Notes under the pieces: generated by a model
Told to the model about the DNA's origin: nothing
Database searches by the model: none
What the model saw: the letters and a program-made list of their open reading frames with translations, nothing else
Position numbers and translations under genes: made by a program
In this document: one piece after another, positions 36,996 to 45,876 of the stretch
How positions within the stretch are numbered: the stretch's first letter is position 1
Layout: each line of letters opens with the position of its first letter
Assembly: GCF_002900975.1 (NCBI RefSeq)
Contig: NZ_PJON01000006.1
Span: forward strand, 62,001 to 126,000
Direction: 5' to 3'
DNA: 64,000 nucleotides
DNA from: Tabrizicola aquatica
GTDB taxonomy: Bacteria; Pseudomonadota; Alphaproteobacteria; Rhodobacterales; Rhodobacteraceae

Positions 36996-37609
36996 CAGTT
37001 GGTCATCAGCGCATAGGTGGCCGGGGCCGGGCCCTTGTTCTCGACCTTCAGGGTGAAGGTCCCGCCGGCGGCCGGGGTCCAGCCGCAATAGGCGATGTGG
37101 CTGATATCGGTGTCGGAACAGACCAGCCGGCCCTTGTCGTCGTAGATCGCAAGGTTGAGGTTGGTGGCGGCCTTCGCCTCGACATAGACCTCGGCATATT
37201 CGCCGCCCAGGAATTCGATCGGCGGGTAGGTGTCGCCCTTGCCGTTGCCAAGCTGGCCGATGTTGTAGACCGGGCCAGAGGCGACGCCCTTGGTCGTCTC
37301 GGCGCGCAGGTCGTCGATCAGGCCGAGGAGTGCATCGTCCCCGGCGGCGAGGGGTTCGGCGCTGGCAAGCATCTCCTCCCATGTCAGGGGGGCACCTTCG
37401 GTGTTGGTGCCGCCTTCGGGCGCGCGGTCGGTGGCGGTGGGGGCCAGCGATTTCCGCAAGCGGGCGGCGGACAGGATCAGAAGCGGGTCGGACTGCCGCA
37501 TCCCCAGCGTGTAAAGCCGGGCCGAAAGCTCGGCCGTCTTGACCGGCGAGGGCGTCTGGGCCTGCGCGGGCAGCGCGAGGGTCAGGGTCAGGGCGAGGAT
37601 CAGGCGCAT
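36995..37609 (-). CDS. small secreted PPC-like domain protein, paralog 1
   Basis: The 204-residue product has a signal peptide (MRLILALTLTLALPAQAQ), an N-terminal helix (LSARLYTLGMRQSDPLLILSAARL), a linker, and a C-terminal beta domain (about residues 135-204) with AEVYVEAKAATNLNLAIYD, a pair of Cys residues (LVCSDTD, AYCGW), and a final YALMTN. The beta pattern resembles bacterial pre-peptidase C-terminal (PPC) domains. Two homologs with the same layout are at 45996-46814 and 46924-47598. Its stop overlaps the start of caspase A. It is divergent from the HtrA-like gene across 147 bases. Function is unknown, possibly a protease partner or cargo. Confidence 0.72.
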   Translation of the reverse strand: MRLILALTLTLALPAQAQTPSPVKTAELSARLYTLGMRQSDPLLILSAARLRKSLAPTATDRAPEGGTNTEGAPLTWEEMLASAEPLAAGDDALLGLIDDLRAETTKGVASGPVYNIGQLGNGKGDTYPPIEFLGGEYAEVYVEAKAATNLNLAIYDDKGRLVCSDTDISHIAYCGWTPAAGGTFTLKVENKGPAPATYALMTN

Positions 37610-37756
37610 GGGACTCGTTTTCCTTGGACGTGCTGAAGATGGGCCGCGGCTTTCCGCCTGTAAATGCGGGAATTCCGGATGACGGTCTTTGTCATGTGCC
37701 CTGCGCAAGGGCCGCTGCTAGCAAGGCGGCAACGAGGCAGAACAAGGGTTTGACGG

Positions 37757-39076
37757 ATGGCAAGGCACAGGCAGGGGCGGTGGTTCGGGGTCGAGGCGCT
37801 GGCGGTGGCGCTGGTGGTCGTGCTGGTGGCGCTGGTCGGACCGGCGCGGGCGGGGTCGCTGGACCAGGCGATGGACCGGGTCTTTACGCTGCGCAGTGCG
37901 GATGCCGAGGATCGGTTCCTCGGCTCGGCCTTCCTGTGGGGCGATGGGTCGGTGGTGGTGACAAACGCGCATGTGGTGGGCGAGGCCGAGGAGGTGCGGC
38001 TGGTCAGCCGGCAGGGGGTCGAGGACATCGGCCTGGTCATCGCGCGGGATGCGGTGCGGGATGTGGCGGTGATTTCGGTCGCGCCGGGCTTCGTGGCGGT
38101 GCGCGGCGGGCTGTTGCCCGCGGCGGGGGTTCCGGCGCTGGGGACCGAGGTCTTTGCGCTGGGCGCGCCCCTGGGGGTGGAGTTTTCGCTGACCGAGGGG
38201 CGGATCTCGGCCACGGCGCGGCAGGTCGACCCGGCGGTGCCGCTGCTGTTGGTGCAGCATGACGCGGCGGTGAATCCGGGATCGTCCGGTGGGCCGCTGG
38301 TGGATGTGGAGGGGCGGCTGCTGGGGATGAACAGCCAGATTGCCGATGGCAGCCGGATGTTCGTCGGCATCGCCTATGCGATCAGCGCCGCCGACCTGGC
38401 GGTGATCGTGCCGGGGCTGGTGGAGGAGACGCTGCCGCCCTTTCCGAAGCTGGGGTTGCGGGCGCGGCCGGTGGACCGGCAGGTGGCGGCGGCGCTGGAC
38501 GTGCCGGTGGGCGGCCTTCTGGTCGACGGGGTCGAAGCGGGGGGGCTGGCCGAAGCGGCGGGAATTCTGGCGGGCGATGTGATCGTCGCGGTGGACGGGG
38601 CCGAACTGGTGCAGCCGGGCGACCTGGCCTTTGCGGTCGAGCGGGCGAGTGTTGCGGGGGCGACCACGGTGGCCGTCCTGCGCGGCGGCGAGCGGGTGGA
38701 ACTGGCGCTGCCGCTGGTGGCGGAAGAAAGCGGGGGGCTGCGCCTGCGGCAGGTAGAGGGAAGTGCCCCGGTCGCGGTCAAGTCCTATCGGCTGGCAGCT
38801 TTGGGCGTGATGCTGGATGCGCAGGGGATGGTGACGGCGGTCACCGAGAACTCGCCCGCGCTGTTTGCGGGGCTGGCCAAGGGCGACCGTATCCTGACGG
38901 TGAACGGGGTCGTCGTGGACCTGACAAGCTATGAGATCACCGCGCCGGTCCTGATCCTGGTCGCGGCGCCGGGCGGGGCGACGCGGCATCTGTACCTGGA
39001 CCCCTGGGGCAAGCATGAGGGCGTGCGACCAGTGGGTGGGGCGAATGTGCTTGACCCGGACGTGGTCGTGTTCTGA
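37757..39076 (+). CDS. HtrA/DegP-like serine protease with two PDZ-like regions
   Basis: The 439-residue product has a long hydrophobic N-terminus (about residues 14-32) that could be a signal peptide or a membrane anchor, then an S1C peptidase domain: TNAHVV with His72, RDVAVI with Asp102, and NPGSSGGPL with Ser177. Two PDZ-like regions follow (about residues 225-310 and 345-425). HtrA proteins handle misfolded or signalling substrates in the periplasm. It is the first gene of the plus-strand run htrA-like / response regulator / histidine kinase / patatin. The stop is 24 bases from the regulator start. Confidence 0.9.
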   Translation: MARHRQGRWFGVEALAVALVVVLVALVGPARAGSLDQAMDRVFTLRSADAEDRFLGSAFLWGDGSVVVTNAHVVGEAEEVRLVSRQGVEDIGLVIARDAVRDVAVISVAPGFVAVRGGLLPAAGVPALGTEVFALGAPLGVEFSLTEGRISATARQVDPAVPLLLVQHDAAVNPGSSGGPLVDVEGRLLGMNSQIADGSRMFVGIAYAISAADLAVIVPGLVEETLPPFPKLGLRARPVDRQVAAALDVPVGGLLVDGVEAGGLAEAAGILAGDVIVAVDGAELVQPGDLAFAVERASVAGATTVAVLRGGERVELALPLVAEESGGLRLRQVEGSAPVAVKSYRLAALGVMLDAQGMVTAVTENSPALFAGLAKGDRILTVNGVVVDLTSYEITAPVLILVAAPGGATRHLYLDPWGKHEGVRPVGGANVLDPDVVVF

Positions 39077-39100
39077 ATGATCCTGCAGGAAGGTGGGGCC

Positions 39101-39790
39101 ATGCAAGACCGTATCCTGATCGTCGAGGACGATGCCGAGACCGCCGCCGCCGTGCGGGCCGAGGTCGAGGGGCTGGGCTGTGCCGCCGACCATTGCGCCA
39201 CGCTGGAGGCGGGGATCGCTGCGGCGGTGGCCAATCCTTACAAGGTCATCGTGCTGGACCGGATGCTGCCCGGCGGCGACGGGGTCGAGGCGATGGCGCA
39301 GATGCGGGCGGGCGGCTCTGGCGCCTTGATCCTGATCTTGTCGGCCTTGGGCCGGGCGGCGAACCGGGTCGAGGGGTTGGAGAAGGGGGCGGATGACTAT
39401 CTGCCGAAGCCCTTTGAACCCGAGGAACTGCGCGCCCGGCTGCGCGCGCTTTTGCGGCGGGGCACGATGCAGGTGCTGGACAATGACCTGCTGGCCTTTG
39501 GCGATCTGGAAATCCGGTTGAAGGCGCGCACGGTGCATGTGAAGCGCGCCCATGTCGCGGTCAGCCCGCGCGAGTTCGAGTTGCTGACCTATTTCGCCCG
39601 CAATGCCGGGCAGGTGGTCACGCGGATGCAGCTTCTGGAAAACGTCTGGAACCTGCATTTCGACCCCGGCACCAATGTCGTCGACGTGCATGTCGGTCGG
39701 CTGCGGCGCAAGCTGGAGGAGGCGGGCTCCACCGCGATCCAGACCGCGCGGGGCGAGGGCTATGTCTTTGCGCCCAAGGTGGGCGGGTGA
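39101..39790 (+). CDS. OmpR-family response regulator
   Basis: The 229-residue product has a receiver domain (ILIVEDD, phospho-acceptor Asp53 in VIVLDRMLPGGDG, the Lys of YLPKPFEPEELRARL) and a winged-helix DNA-binding domain (VAVSPREFELLTYFARNAGQVVTRMQLLENVW, RLRRKLEEAG). The ATG at 39101 follows AAGGTGGGG. Its TGA overlaps the GTG of the kinase gene as GTGA, so the pair is coupled. It lies between a protease and a lipase gene, so these are likely targets or sensors of the same stress. Confidence 0.93.
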   Translation: MQDRILIVEDDAETAAAVRAEVEGLGCAADHCATLEAGIAAAVANPYKVIVLDRMLPGGDGVEAMAQMRAGGSGALILILSALGRAANRVEGLEKGADDYLPKPFEPEELRARLRALLRRGTMQVLDNDLLAFGDLEIRLKARTVHVKRAHVAVSPREFELLTYFARNAGQVVTRMQLLENVWNLHFDPGTNVVDVHVGRLRRKLEEAGSTAIQTARGEGYVFAPKVGG

Positions 39791-41145
39791 CACTGGCGCG
39801 GCCGATGGCGGCGCGGGCCACGCTGCGGCTGGCGGCGCTGATGGCGGTGGCGGTCACGGTCCTGTCGCTGGGCGCGATGGCGCTGCAATACCGGCTGGTG
39901 GAGGTGCGCCTGATGGCGGCGGCGCGGGCGGCGCTGGCGGCCGACCTGGGCGGGTTCGGGGCGCTGTACGACCAGCGCCGGATCATTGCGCTGCGGCAGG
40001 CGATCGACTTTCGCGCCACGGCTGCGACGGGCGAGGAGATGTTGCTGCTGTTGGACCGGCAGGGCGCGGTGCTGGCCGGCACGCGGGAAGGCTGGCCGGT
40101 GGGCGTGACGGCCAGGGGCGACGGGTTCGGCGTGGAACCGGCCGAGATTGTCGTCGAGGGCGGGGTGCGCTGGCTGACCGTGGCGCGCGAGTTGCCGGGG
40201 GGCTTTCCGCTGCTGGTGGCGCGGTCCTTGCGGCCGATGGATGAGACCTTGGCGGCGATGCGGCGCGGGATGCTGGGCTTGCTGGCGGCACTTCTGGTGG
40301 CGGGGGGTGGCGTTGGCTGGCTGGCGGCGCGGTCGGTGATGCGCCGGATCGGGCGGGTGAACGACCTGGCCGACCGAGTGGCCGAGGGGGAGCTGGACGC
40401 CCGTCTGCCGGGCGCGCGGAGTGACGACGAGTTCGGCCTGTTGGAGACCCACGTCCACGCGATGCTGGACCGAATCCAGAACCTGAACCGGGCGACACAC
40501 CGCCTGTCCGACACCATCGCGCATGAGTTGCGCACACCCCTGAACCGGATGCTGCAGAAGCTGTCCCGGATCGAAGGGCAAGATGATCTGACCGCCGAGT
40601 TGAAGGCCGAGATGCGGCAGGCGATCCGCATGTTCGACTCGCTTCTGGACATCAGCCGGGCCGAGGCGGATCAGGGCACGGGCGGCGGGCTGGTGCCGGT
40701 CGACCTGTCCGCCGTCGCCGCCGAGGTCTGGGACCTGTACGAGGCCCTGGCCGAGGACAAGGGCCTGGTGGCCGAGGCGCGGGTGCAGCCAGGGCTGCGG
40801 GTGCTGGGCGACCGGACCCTGATTGCCCAGGCTTTGGCGAACCTTCTGGACAATGCGATCAAGTATTGCGCGGCGGGCGACCGACTGACGCTGGTGCTGG
40901 AGGAGACGGGCGACCGGCATCTGATGCGGGTGCAGGACACCGGGCCGGGCCTGCCGGACGAGATGAAGGGCGCGGCCTTCGACCGCTTTGTCCGGGCCGA
41001 GCGGGACCGGGGCTTGCCGGGCCATGGGTTGGGCCTGGCGCTGGTGCGCGCCATCGCCGCGCGGCACGGGGCGCGGCTGGTGCTGCCCGAGGGACGCGGA
41101 TTCACGCTTGAAATCCACTGGCCAAGGCTTCAGCAATCGGACTGA
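39787..41145 (+). CDS. membrane sensor histidine kinase
   Basis: The 452-residue product has two membrane spans (about residues 14-34 and 160-182) bracketing a periplasmic sensor of about 120 residues, a HAMP domain, the phospho-acceptor His246 in AHELRTPLNRM, and a catalytic ATPase domain with NLLDNAIKYC, DTGPGLP and GHGLGLALVRAIAARHG. The GTG start overlaps the response-regulator stop. The periplasmic sensor shows no recognised fold. It probably phosphorylates the adjacent regulator. The patatin gene follows after about 20 bases. Confidence 0.92.
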   Translation: MTLARPMAARATLRLAALMAVAVTVLSLGAMALQYRLVEVRLMAAARAALAADLGGFGALYDQRRIIALRQAIDFRATAATGEEMLLLLDRQGAVLAGTREGWPVGVTARGDGFGVEPAEIVVEGGVRWLTVARELPGGFPLLVARSLRPMDETLAAMRRGMLGLLAALLVAGGGVGWLAARSVMRRIGRVNDLADRVAEGELDARLPGARSDDEFGLLETHVHAMLDRIQNLNRATHRLSDTIAHELRTPLNRMLQKLSRIEGQDDLTAELKAEMRQAIRMFDSLLDISRAEADQGTGGGLVPVDLSAVAAEVWDLYEALAEDKGLVAEARVQPGLRVLGDRTLIAQALANLLDNAIKYCAAGDRLTLVLEETGDRHLMRVQDTGPGLPDEMKGAAFDRFVRAERDRGLPGHGLGLALVRAIAARHGARLVLPEGRGFTLEIHWPRLQQSD

Positions 41146-41165
41146 CCCTTTATTCCGGTTGCCGC

Positions 41166-42584
41166 ATGCGTCCTGCCTTGCTGTCCCTTCTGATTCTGGT
41201 CGGCTGTGCGCCCTGGAACCAGCCGCAGAACCAGCCGCTTCAGCGCGAGAACGCCCCGCTGACCGAGGGTGGGGCCGGCGAGGGCGAGCTTTACATTGGG
41301 CTGGCCTTCTCGGGCGGGGGGATGCGGGCCACGGCCTTTGCCTATGGGATGCTGGAGGAATTGCGCGCGGCGGGCGAGGGGCCTGCAGGGCTGCTGGATC
41401 AGGTGCGGCTGGTTTCGGGCGTCTCGGGCGGGTCGGTCATGGCGGCGCAGTTCGGGTTGCGGGGGCCGGAGGGGCTGGCCGGGTTCCGCGAGCGGTTCCT
41501 GCTGACGGATGCCGAGCGGTATATGGTCACCTCGGGCGCGAACCCGCTGACCATCGTCAAGGGCGTGGCCGGGGGCGTGAACGGGCGGGAGACCTTCGGG
41601 CGGTATCTGGACGAGGCGCTGTTTCAGGGCGCGACCTTTGCCGAGTTGCGGACCTCGGGGATCAAGACCTGGATCAACGCGACCGACATGGCGAACAACA
41701 CGCCGTTCCTGTTCAGCCCCGAGACGTTTGACGCGCTGTGTTCGGACCTGTCGAAAGTGCGGATCAGCGAGGCGGTGGCGGCGAGCGCGGCCTATCCCCT
41801 GGTCTTTACCCCCATCGTGCTGGAGGCGCATCAGGGCGACTGCGACTATCAGGAGCCGGACTGGCTGACGGCGGCGCGCTATAATCCCGAGGCGACGGCG
41901 GCGATGCGCGCCCATGCGCGGGCTTTGGAAAGCTATACGAACCCCAAGGAAGTGAAGTTCGTGAAGCTGCTGGACGGGGGGATCACCGACAATTTCGGGA
42001 CCACCGGACTGGCGGTGGAGCGGGCGCGGGCGGAGGTGCCTTACGCTCCACTTACGGCAGCCGAGGCGGTGAAGCTGAAGCGGATGCTGTTCCTGGTGGC
42101 GAATGCGGGGGTGGAGCAGGATTACGACTGGACGCAGAAGGTGGCGGGGCCGGGGGGCGTGAACCTGGCGATGTCGATTGCGTCAAGCGCGATGTCGGCG
42201 GCGTCGCGGTCGGGCTATGACAGCATGCGCGGCGAATTGCGGCTGTGGGAAATGGAGTTGATCGAATGGCGCTGCGCCCTGCCGCTGGAGGAGGTGCGCC
42301 GCCTGCGCGGGACGGCCGAGGGCTGGGACTGCAAGGACGTCAAGCTGTTCGTCGGCGAGGCAAGTTTCGCCAGCCTGCCGGCCGATCTGCGGGAAGAGGT
42401 CAACAAGGTGCCGACCCGGTTGAAGCTGGACGCCGCCCAGGTTGATGCGGTGATCGCGGCAGGGCGGATGGCGGTGCGGTTGACGCCAGAGTTCAACGGC
42501 TTTGTCGCCTCGCTGGCGGGGAATGACGTGGAGAGCCGGATCGAGGCCTCGGGCAAGCGGCGGGTGGTGCCGCTGGGGAATTGA
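41166..42584 (+). CDS. patatin-like phospholipase, lipoprotein
   Basis: The 472-residue product has a lipobox (LLILVGC, Cys14) and should be a lipid-anchored envelope protein. The patatin catalytic dyad is intact: the oxyanion motif GGGMR at residues 50-54, the nucleophile elbow G-V-S-G-G with Ser87, and the Asp of LLDGGITDNFG at residue 270. Family enzymes hydrolyse membrane phospholipids. It follows the two-component genes and is followed by a hairpin, then the second caspase gene. Confidence 0.91.
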   Translation: MRPALLSLLILVGCAPWNQPQNQPLQRENAPLTEGGAGEGELYIGLAFSGGGMRATAFAYGMLEELRAAGEGPAGLLDQVRLVSGVSGGSVMAAQFGLRGPEGLAGFRERFLLTDAERYMVTSGANPLTIVKGVAGGVNGRETFGRYLDEALFQGATFAELRTSGIKTWINATDMANNTPFLFSPETFDALCSDLSKVRISEAVAASAAYPLVFTPIVLEAHQGDCDYQEPDWLTAARYNPEATAAMRAHARALESYTNPKEVKFVKLLDGGITDNFGTTGLAVERARAEVPYAPLTAAEAVKLKRMLFLVANAGVEQDYDWTQKVAGPGGVNLAMSIASSAMSAASRSGYDSMRGELRLWEMELIEWRCALPLEEVRRLRGTAEGWDCKDVKLFVGEASFASLPADLREEVNKVPTRLKLDAAQVDAVIAAGRMAVRLTPEFNGFVASLAGNDVESRIEASGKRRVVPLGN

Positions 42585-42588
42585 GCGA

Positions 42589-42609
42589 CGAATTTTCTGC
42601 GAAAATTCG
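42589..42609. terminator. TGC-loop hairpin downstream of the patatin gene
   Basis: CGAATTTTC and GAAAATTCG form a perfect 9-bp stem with a TGC loop a few bases after the stop. It resembles the hairpin at 33431-33451. It may partly separate the patatin gene from the caspase gene that starts about 70 bases later. Confidence 0.6.
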
Positions 42610-42681
42610 CCGTGTGACAAATGTCGTCATGCTGATCTGGGCGCTTGTTCCAGGACTGACCGGCGATATCCTGCGCGCATC

Positions 42682-44610
42682 ATGCGCCTGATCCTGCCCC
42701 TGTGTCTTGCTGCCCTTCTGGCGACCCCGGCCCCGGCCGAGGTGCGCGCCGTGCTGGTGGGGGTGGGCGATTACCTGGTGCTGGACGCCGACCTGCACGG
42801 CCCGACCCATGACGTGCGGTTGATGGCCGAAGTGCTGGCAGGGCGCGGGGTGGGCGAGATGGTGGTGCTGACGGCCGACCCCTCGGGCCTGCCGGCGGGC
42901 GTGGCGACCGGGCAGCCGGTGCGGGCCGAGATCCTGGCGGCGCTGGAGGCGGTGGCGGCGGCCTCCAATCCCGGCGATACGGTGGTGTTCTATTTCTCGG
43001 GCCACGGGGCGCAGGCGCCGGACATGTCGGGGGACGAGGGCGGGGGTTATGACGAGATCCTGCTGCCCGCCGATGCCGCCGGCTGGAAGGGCGCGATCGG
43101 CGCGGTCGAGAACGCGATCCTGGACGATGAGTTGCAGGCCTGGGCGCAAGCTGCGCTGGCGCGGGGGGTGAAGGTCGTGGGGCTGATCGACGCCTGCCAC
43201 TCGGCCACCGGATTCCGCGCCTTGGGTGGGGCGGGCGTGGCGCGGGTGGTGGATGAGGGGCTTTTGGGCATCCCGCAGGACGTGGTCCCGGTGGCGGGCG
43301 ATCCGCTGCCACCGCTGCGCGGGGAGTTCGTGTTCCTGTATTCCTCGCAATCCGACCAGCGGTCCTTTGAATATCCGCTGGGCGATGGCGCGACCTGGCA
43401 TGGCGAGTTCACCTTGCGGCTGGCGCAGGTGCTGCGCGACGCGCCCGAGGCGAGTTGGGCGCAGGTGCTGGCGGCCACGCGCGAGGCGATGGTGCAGGGT
43501 CCGGCCCGGCAGATGCCCGAGGGCGAAGGGCCGCTGCTGGAGGCGCAGGTCTTTGGCCAGGGTGCGGGTGCGGCGCGGCTGCCGGTGGCGGGCGGGCGGT
43601 TGGAGGCGGGCCTCCTGCAAGGGTTGGCGACGGGCGCAGAGGTGGCGCTGTATGCCGATCCGGCCGGGGGTGAGGCGCTGGCGGTCCTGCCCCTGGGCGA
43701 GGTGACGGCGCGGGAGGCGACCCTGGTGGGGGCGGTGCCTGCGGGCGCGGCCTGGGCCGAGCTGGTCAGTGCGCCGCCGCCGGATCCTTTGGTCCTGGCG
43801 GCGCCGGTGGTGGCGGACCATATGGACCACTACGACTATCGGGCCTGGCGGGCGGCGCTGCCCGCGCCCGCGCCCAACCCGGACCTGGTGCCGATCCTGG
43901 TGGACGGCGCGGTGGCTTTGGCGGGACCGGATGGGGTGCTGGACCCGGCGGGGCCGGGCTCTTCGCCGCGCGTGTCGCGGCTGGCGGGCGAGACCGAAGC
44001 CGAGGCGGTGGCGCGGGTGCTGGAGCAGGCCGCGCATGGCTTGCGGCTGCGCGAGGTGCTGGCCGGTGCGACCGGGCGCGGGCTGACGGCGCGGCCGCCG
44101 CTGACGATGGCGGTAGAGCGCCGGGCGGCCGATGGCTGCGGGGCGGTGGGTGCGCCCCAGCCGTTCGATCCGGGCCAGGCGGTCGGGCCCTGCGATCAGC
44201 TTTGGCTGACGCTGACCAACACGGGTGGCAAGGCGCAGGACGTGAGCGTGTTGTATTTTGCCGCCGATTTCGAGGTGCAGCCGATCTGGCCGCAAGCGAA
44301 CCTGGCGAACCGGTTGGCACCCGGCGAAAGCGTGCGGGTCGGCCTTCAGATCGAGGCGGACAGCGCGGCGGGACTGGAGGAGATCTGGGTGCTGGCGGTG
44401 CCCGTCGATCCCGATGCGCCGCGCGTGGACCTGACGCGCCTGGCCTCTCCTCTCATCACGCGCGACCTGTCCGGTGCGGCGATGACCGACTGGCTGGCGG
44501 GGCGCCTGGACCCCGACACCCGGACCCGTGGCTTTTCCCTGAAACCTGCCCCGCTGGTGCTGCTGCGCCAGAGCCTGCGCCTTGCCCCTGCCCATTCGAT
44601 GGAGAATTGA
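42682..44610 (+). CDS. secreted caspase-family (C14) peptidase B
   Basis: The 642-residue product has a signal peptide (residues 1-19, LLATPAPA) and a caspase-fold domain: VRAVLVGVGDY, VVFYFSGHGAQAP with catalytic His108, and VVGLIDACHSATGF with catalytic Cys172. The C-terminal third contains QLWLTLTNTGGKAQDVSVLYFAADFEVQPIWPQ and LAPGESVRVGLQIEADSAAGLEEIWVLAVP, the same DUF4384-like domain as in caspase A. The ATG at 42682 is chosen because the signal peptide begins there; a longer open frame upstream has no support. The S1A peptidase gene starts 1 base after its stop, so the two are tightly linked. Confidence 0.88.
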   Translation: MRLILPLCLAALLATPAPAEVRAVLVGVGDYLVLDADLHGPTHDVRLMAEVLAGRGVGEMVVLTADPSGLPAGVATGQPVRAEILAALEAVAAASNPGDTVVFYFSGHGAQAPDMSGDEGGGYDEILLPADAAGWKGAIGAVENAILDDELQAWAQAALARGVKVVGLIDACHSATGFRALGGAGVARVVDEGLLGIPQDVVPVAGDPLPPLRGEFVFLYSSQSDQRSFEYPLGDGATWHGEFTLRLAQVLRDAPEASWAQVLAATREAMVQGPARQMPEGEGPLLEAQVFGQGAGAARLPVAGGRLEAGLLQGLATGAEVALYADPAGGEALAVLPLGEVTAREATLVGAVPAGAAWAELVSAPPPDPLVLAAPVVADHMDHYDYRAWRAALPAPAPNPDLVPILVDGAVALAGPDGVLDPAGPGSSPRVSRLAGETEAEAVARVLEQAAHGLRLREVLAGATGRGLTARPPLTMAVERRAADGCGAVGAPQPFDPGQAVGPCDQLWLTLTNTGGKAQDVSVLYFAADFEVQPIWPQANLANRLAPGESVRVGLQIEADSAAGLEEIWVLAVPVDPDAPRVDLTRLASPLITRDLSGAAMTDWLAGRLDPDTRTRGFSLKPAPLVLLRQSLRLAPAHSMEN

Positions 44611-44611
44611 G

Positions 44612-45658
44612 ATGACACTCCGCTTCCTGCCGATCCTGCTGTCGACCACGCTTGTCGCCCCCCTGGCCCTGGCCGAGGGGTTCGAGGTGGCCGCGCCGCC
44701 GGTCACCGCCTCGCCCTATGCCTATGCCAAGTCGGGTGCCAAGGCCGAGCGGGCCAAGGCCGCCGGATCGGCCGGGGCCAAGGTCATCGGCGGCGAGGTC
44801 GCGGCCGAGGGGGCCTGGCCCTGGCAGGTGGCGCTGCTGGTCGGGGGTGCCCCCGTCGGGACGGATGCGCAGTTCTGCGGCGGGTCGATGGTGATGGATC
44901 GCTGGGTGCTGACGGCGGCGCATTGCATCCACATGCCGCAGGAGGACGGGAGCTTTGCCGACCTCTGGCCGCAGGACCTGTCGATCCTGGTGGGGACAAA
45001 CCAGCTTGCGCCGGGGCGGGGCGACCTGATCCCGGTCGAAGCGATCTTCCGGCATCCGTCCTATTCCGGCACGCAGTTCGATTTCGACATCGCCCTGGTC
45101 AAGCTGGCCCGTGCGCCGCAGGTGCCCTACCAGACGATCGAGGTGCCGGATGCGGAATACGGCGGCATCCTGAACCAGCAGGGCGTCACCACCATCGTCA
45201 CCGGCTGGGGTCTGCAGGAGGGGGCCCAGCCTTCGGCCGAGTTGCGCCAGGCCGAAATCCAGGTCCTGGACCGCGAGCTGTGCAACAGCGCCATGCTGGA
45301 GGCCCGGGCCGAGGATGCGGCGGGGGGGTTCAGCTATGCGGTGCAGACGCTGGGGGTGGGCGACGAGGACGCCTATGCGTTGTGGGACGAGCTGGTGGCC
45401 CGCGCGCCGAAGCCGGTCAGCGAGAACATGATCTGCTCGGGCACGTTCGAGGGCGGCAAGACCTCCTGCAATGGCGACAGCGGCGGGCCGCTGGTCGTGC
45501 CGCTGGAGGACGGCCGGTACATCCAGGCAGGGATCGTGAGCTGGGGCCTGAGCGCGATGAGCGGGCAGGGCTGCGAGGAGACGGCGTTGTTCTCGGCCTA
45601 TACCGACATCTCGAAATTCGTGCCCTGGCTAAATGAGGTCATCACCGCCAACCCGTAG
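44612..45658 (+). CDS. secreted trypsin-fold (S1A) serine protease zymogen
   Basis: The 348-residue product has a signal peptide (residues 1-21), a propeptide of about 35 residues and an S1A domain with the activation junction K57-VIGG, TAAHC (His104), DIAL (Asp159) and GDSGGP (Ser290). Cys pairs for disulfides are present. The residue equivalent to chymotrypsin position 189, which fixes P1 specificity, is Thr284 (KTSCNGDSGG) rather than Asp, so it should not be a classic Arg/Lys protease. Cleavage after Lys57 would create a new Val-Ile-Gly-Gly N-terminus. It is directly downstream of caspase B, which is a candidate activator because bacterial caspase homologs prefer basic P1 residues. Confidence 0.9.
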   Translation: MTLRFLPILLSTTLVAPLALAEGFEVAAPPVTASPYAYAKSGAKAERAKAAGSAGAKVIGGEVAAEGAWPWQVALLVGGAPVGTDAQFCGGSMVMDRWVLTAAHCIHMPQEDGSFADLWPQDLSILVGTNQLAPGRGDLIPVEAIFRHPSYSGTQFDFDIALVKLARAPQVPYQTIEVPDAEYGGILNQQGVTTIVTGWGLQEGAQPSAELRQAEIQVLDRELCNSAMLEARAEDAAGGFSYAVQTLGVGDEDAYALWDELVARAPKPVSENMICSGTFEGGKTSCNGDSGGPLVVPLEDGRYIQAGIVSWGLSAMSGQGCEETALFSAYTDISKFVPWLNEVITANP

Positions 45659-45710
45659 GCCCCTGCATCCGGCGGCTGCAAAGCGGAGCGCGTTCCGCGC
45701 AGGTTTCCTG

Positions 45711-45876
45711 TCTCGTCGTCGGGCTTCGCCTCCTCCTCGGTGAATGGGGGCGCTGCCCCCAAACCCCCGGGATATTTGGGGAAGAGAAAGCAGCTTTCCC
45801 TTCGGAAAATATCCCGGGGAGCGCGAGGGGCAGCGCCCCTCGTCAGCCGAGGAGGAGGCGAAGCCCGACGACGAGA
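45711..45876. repeat. nested palindrome of about 166 bp
   Basis: Three nested complementary pairs: outer 30-bp arms 45711-45740 and 45847-45876 (perfect; start TCTCGTCGTCGGGCTTCGCC), a 13-bp pair GGGGCGCTGCCCC (45747-45759) with GGGGCAGCGCCCC (45827-45839), and a 13-bp pair CCCCGGGATATTT (45765-45777) with AAATATCCCGGGG (45807-45819). The centre holds GAAAG-CAG-CTTTC. Five more outer pairs form if two bases are bulged. This accounts for most of the 337-base gap 45659-45995 between the S1A protease and paralog 2 genes, where I see no gene. Confidence 0.88.

Noticed and set aside
37610-37756. Shared divergent operator between the PPC-like paralog 1 and the HtrA-like gene
   Set aside because: I found no convincing inverted or direct repeat of sufficient length, so no binding site is claimed although co-regulation is plausible.
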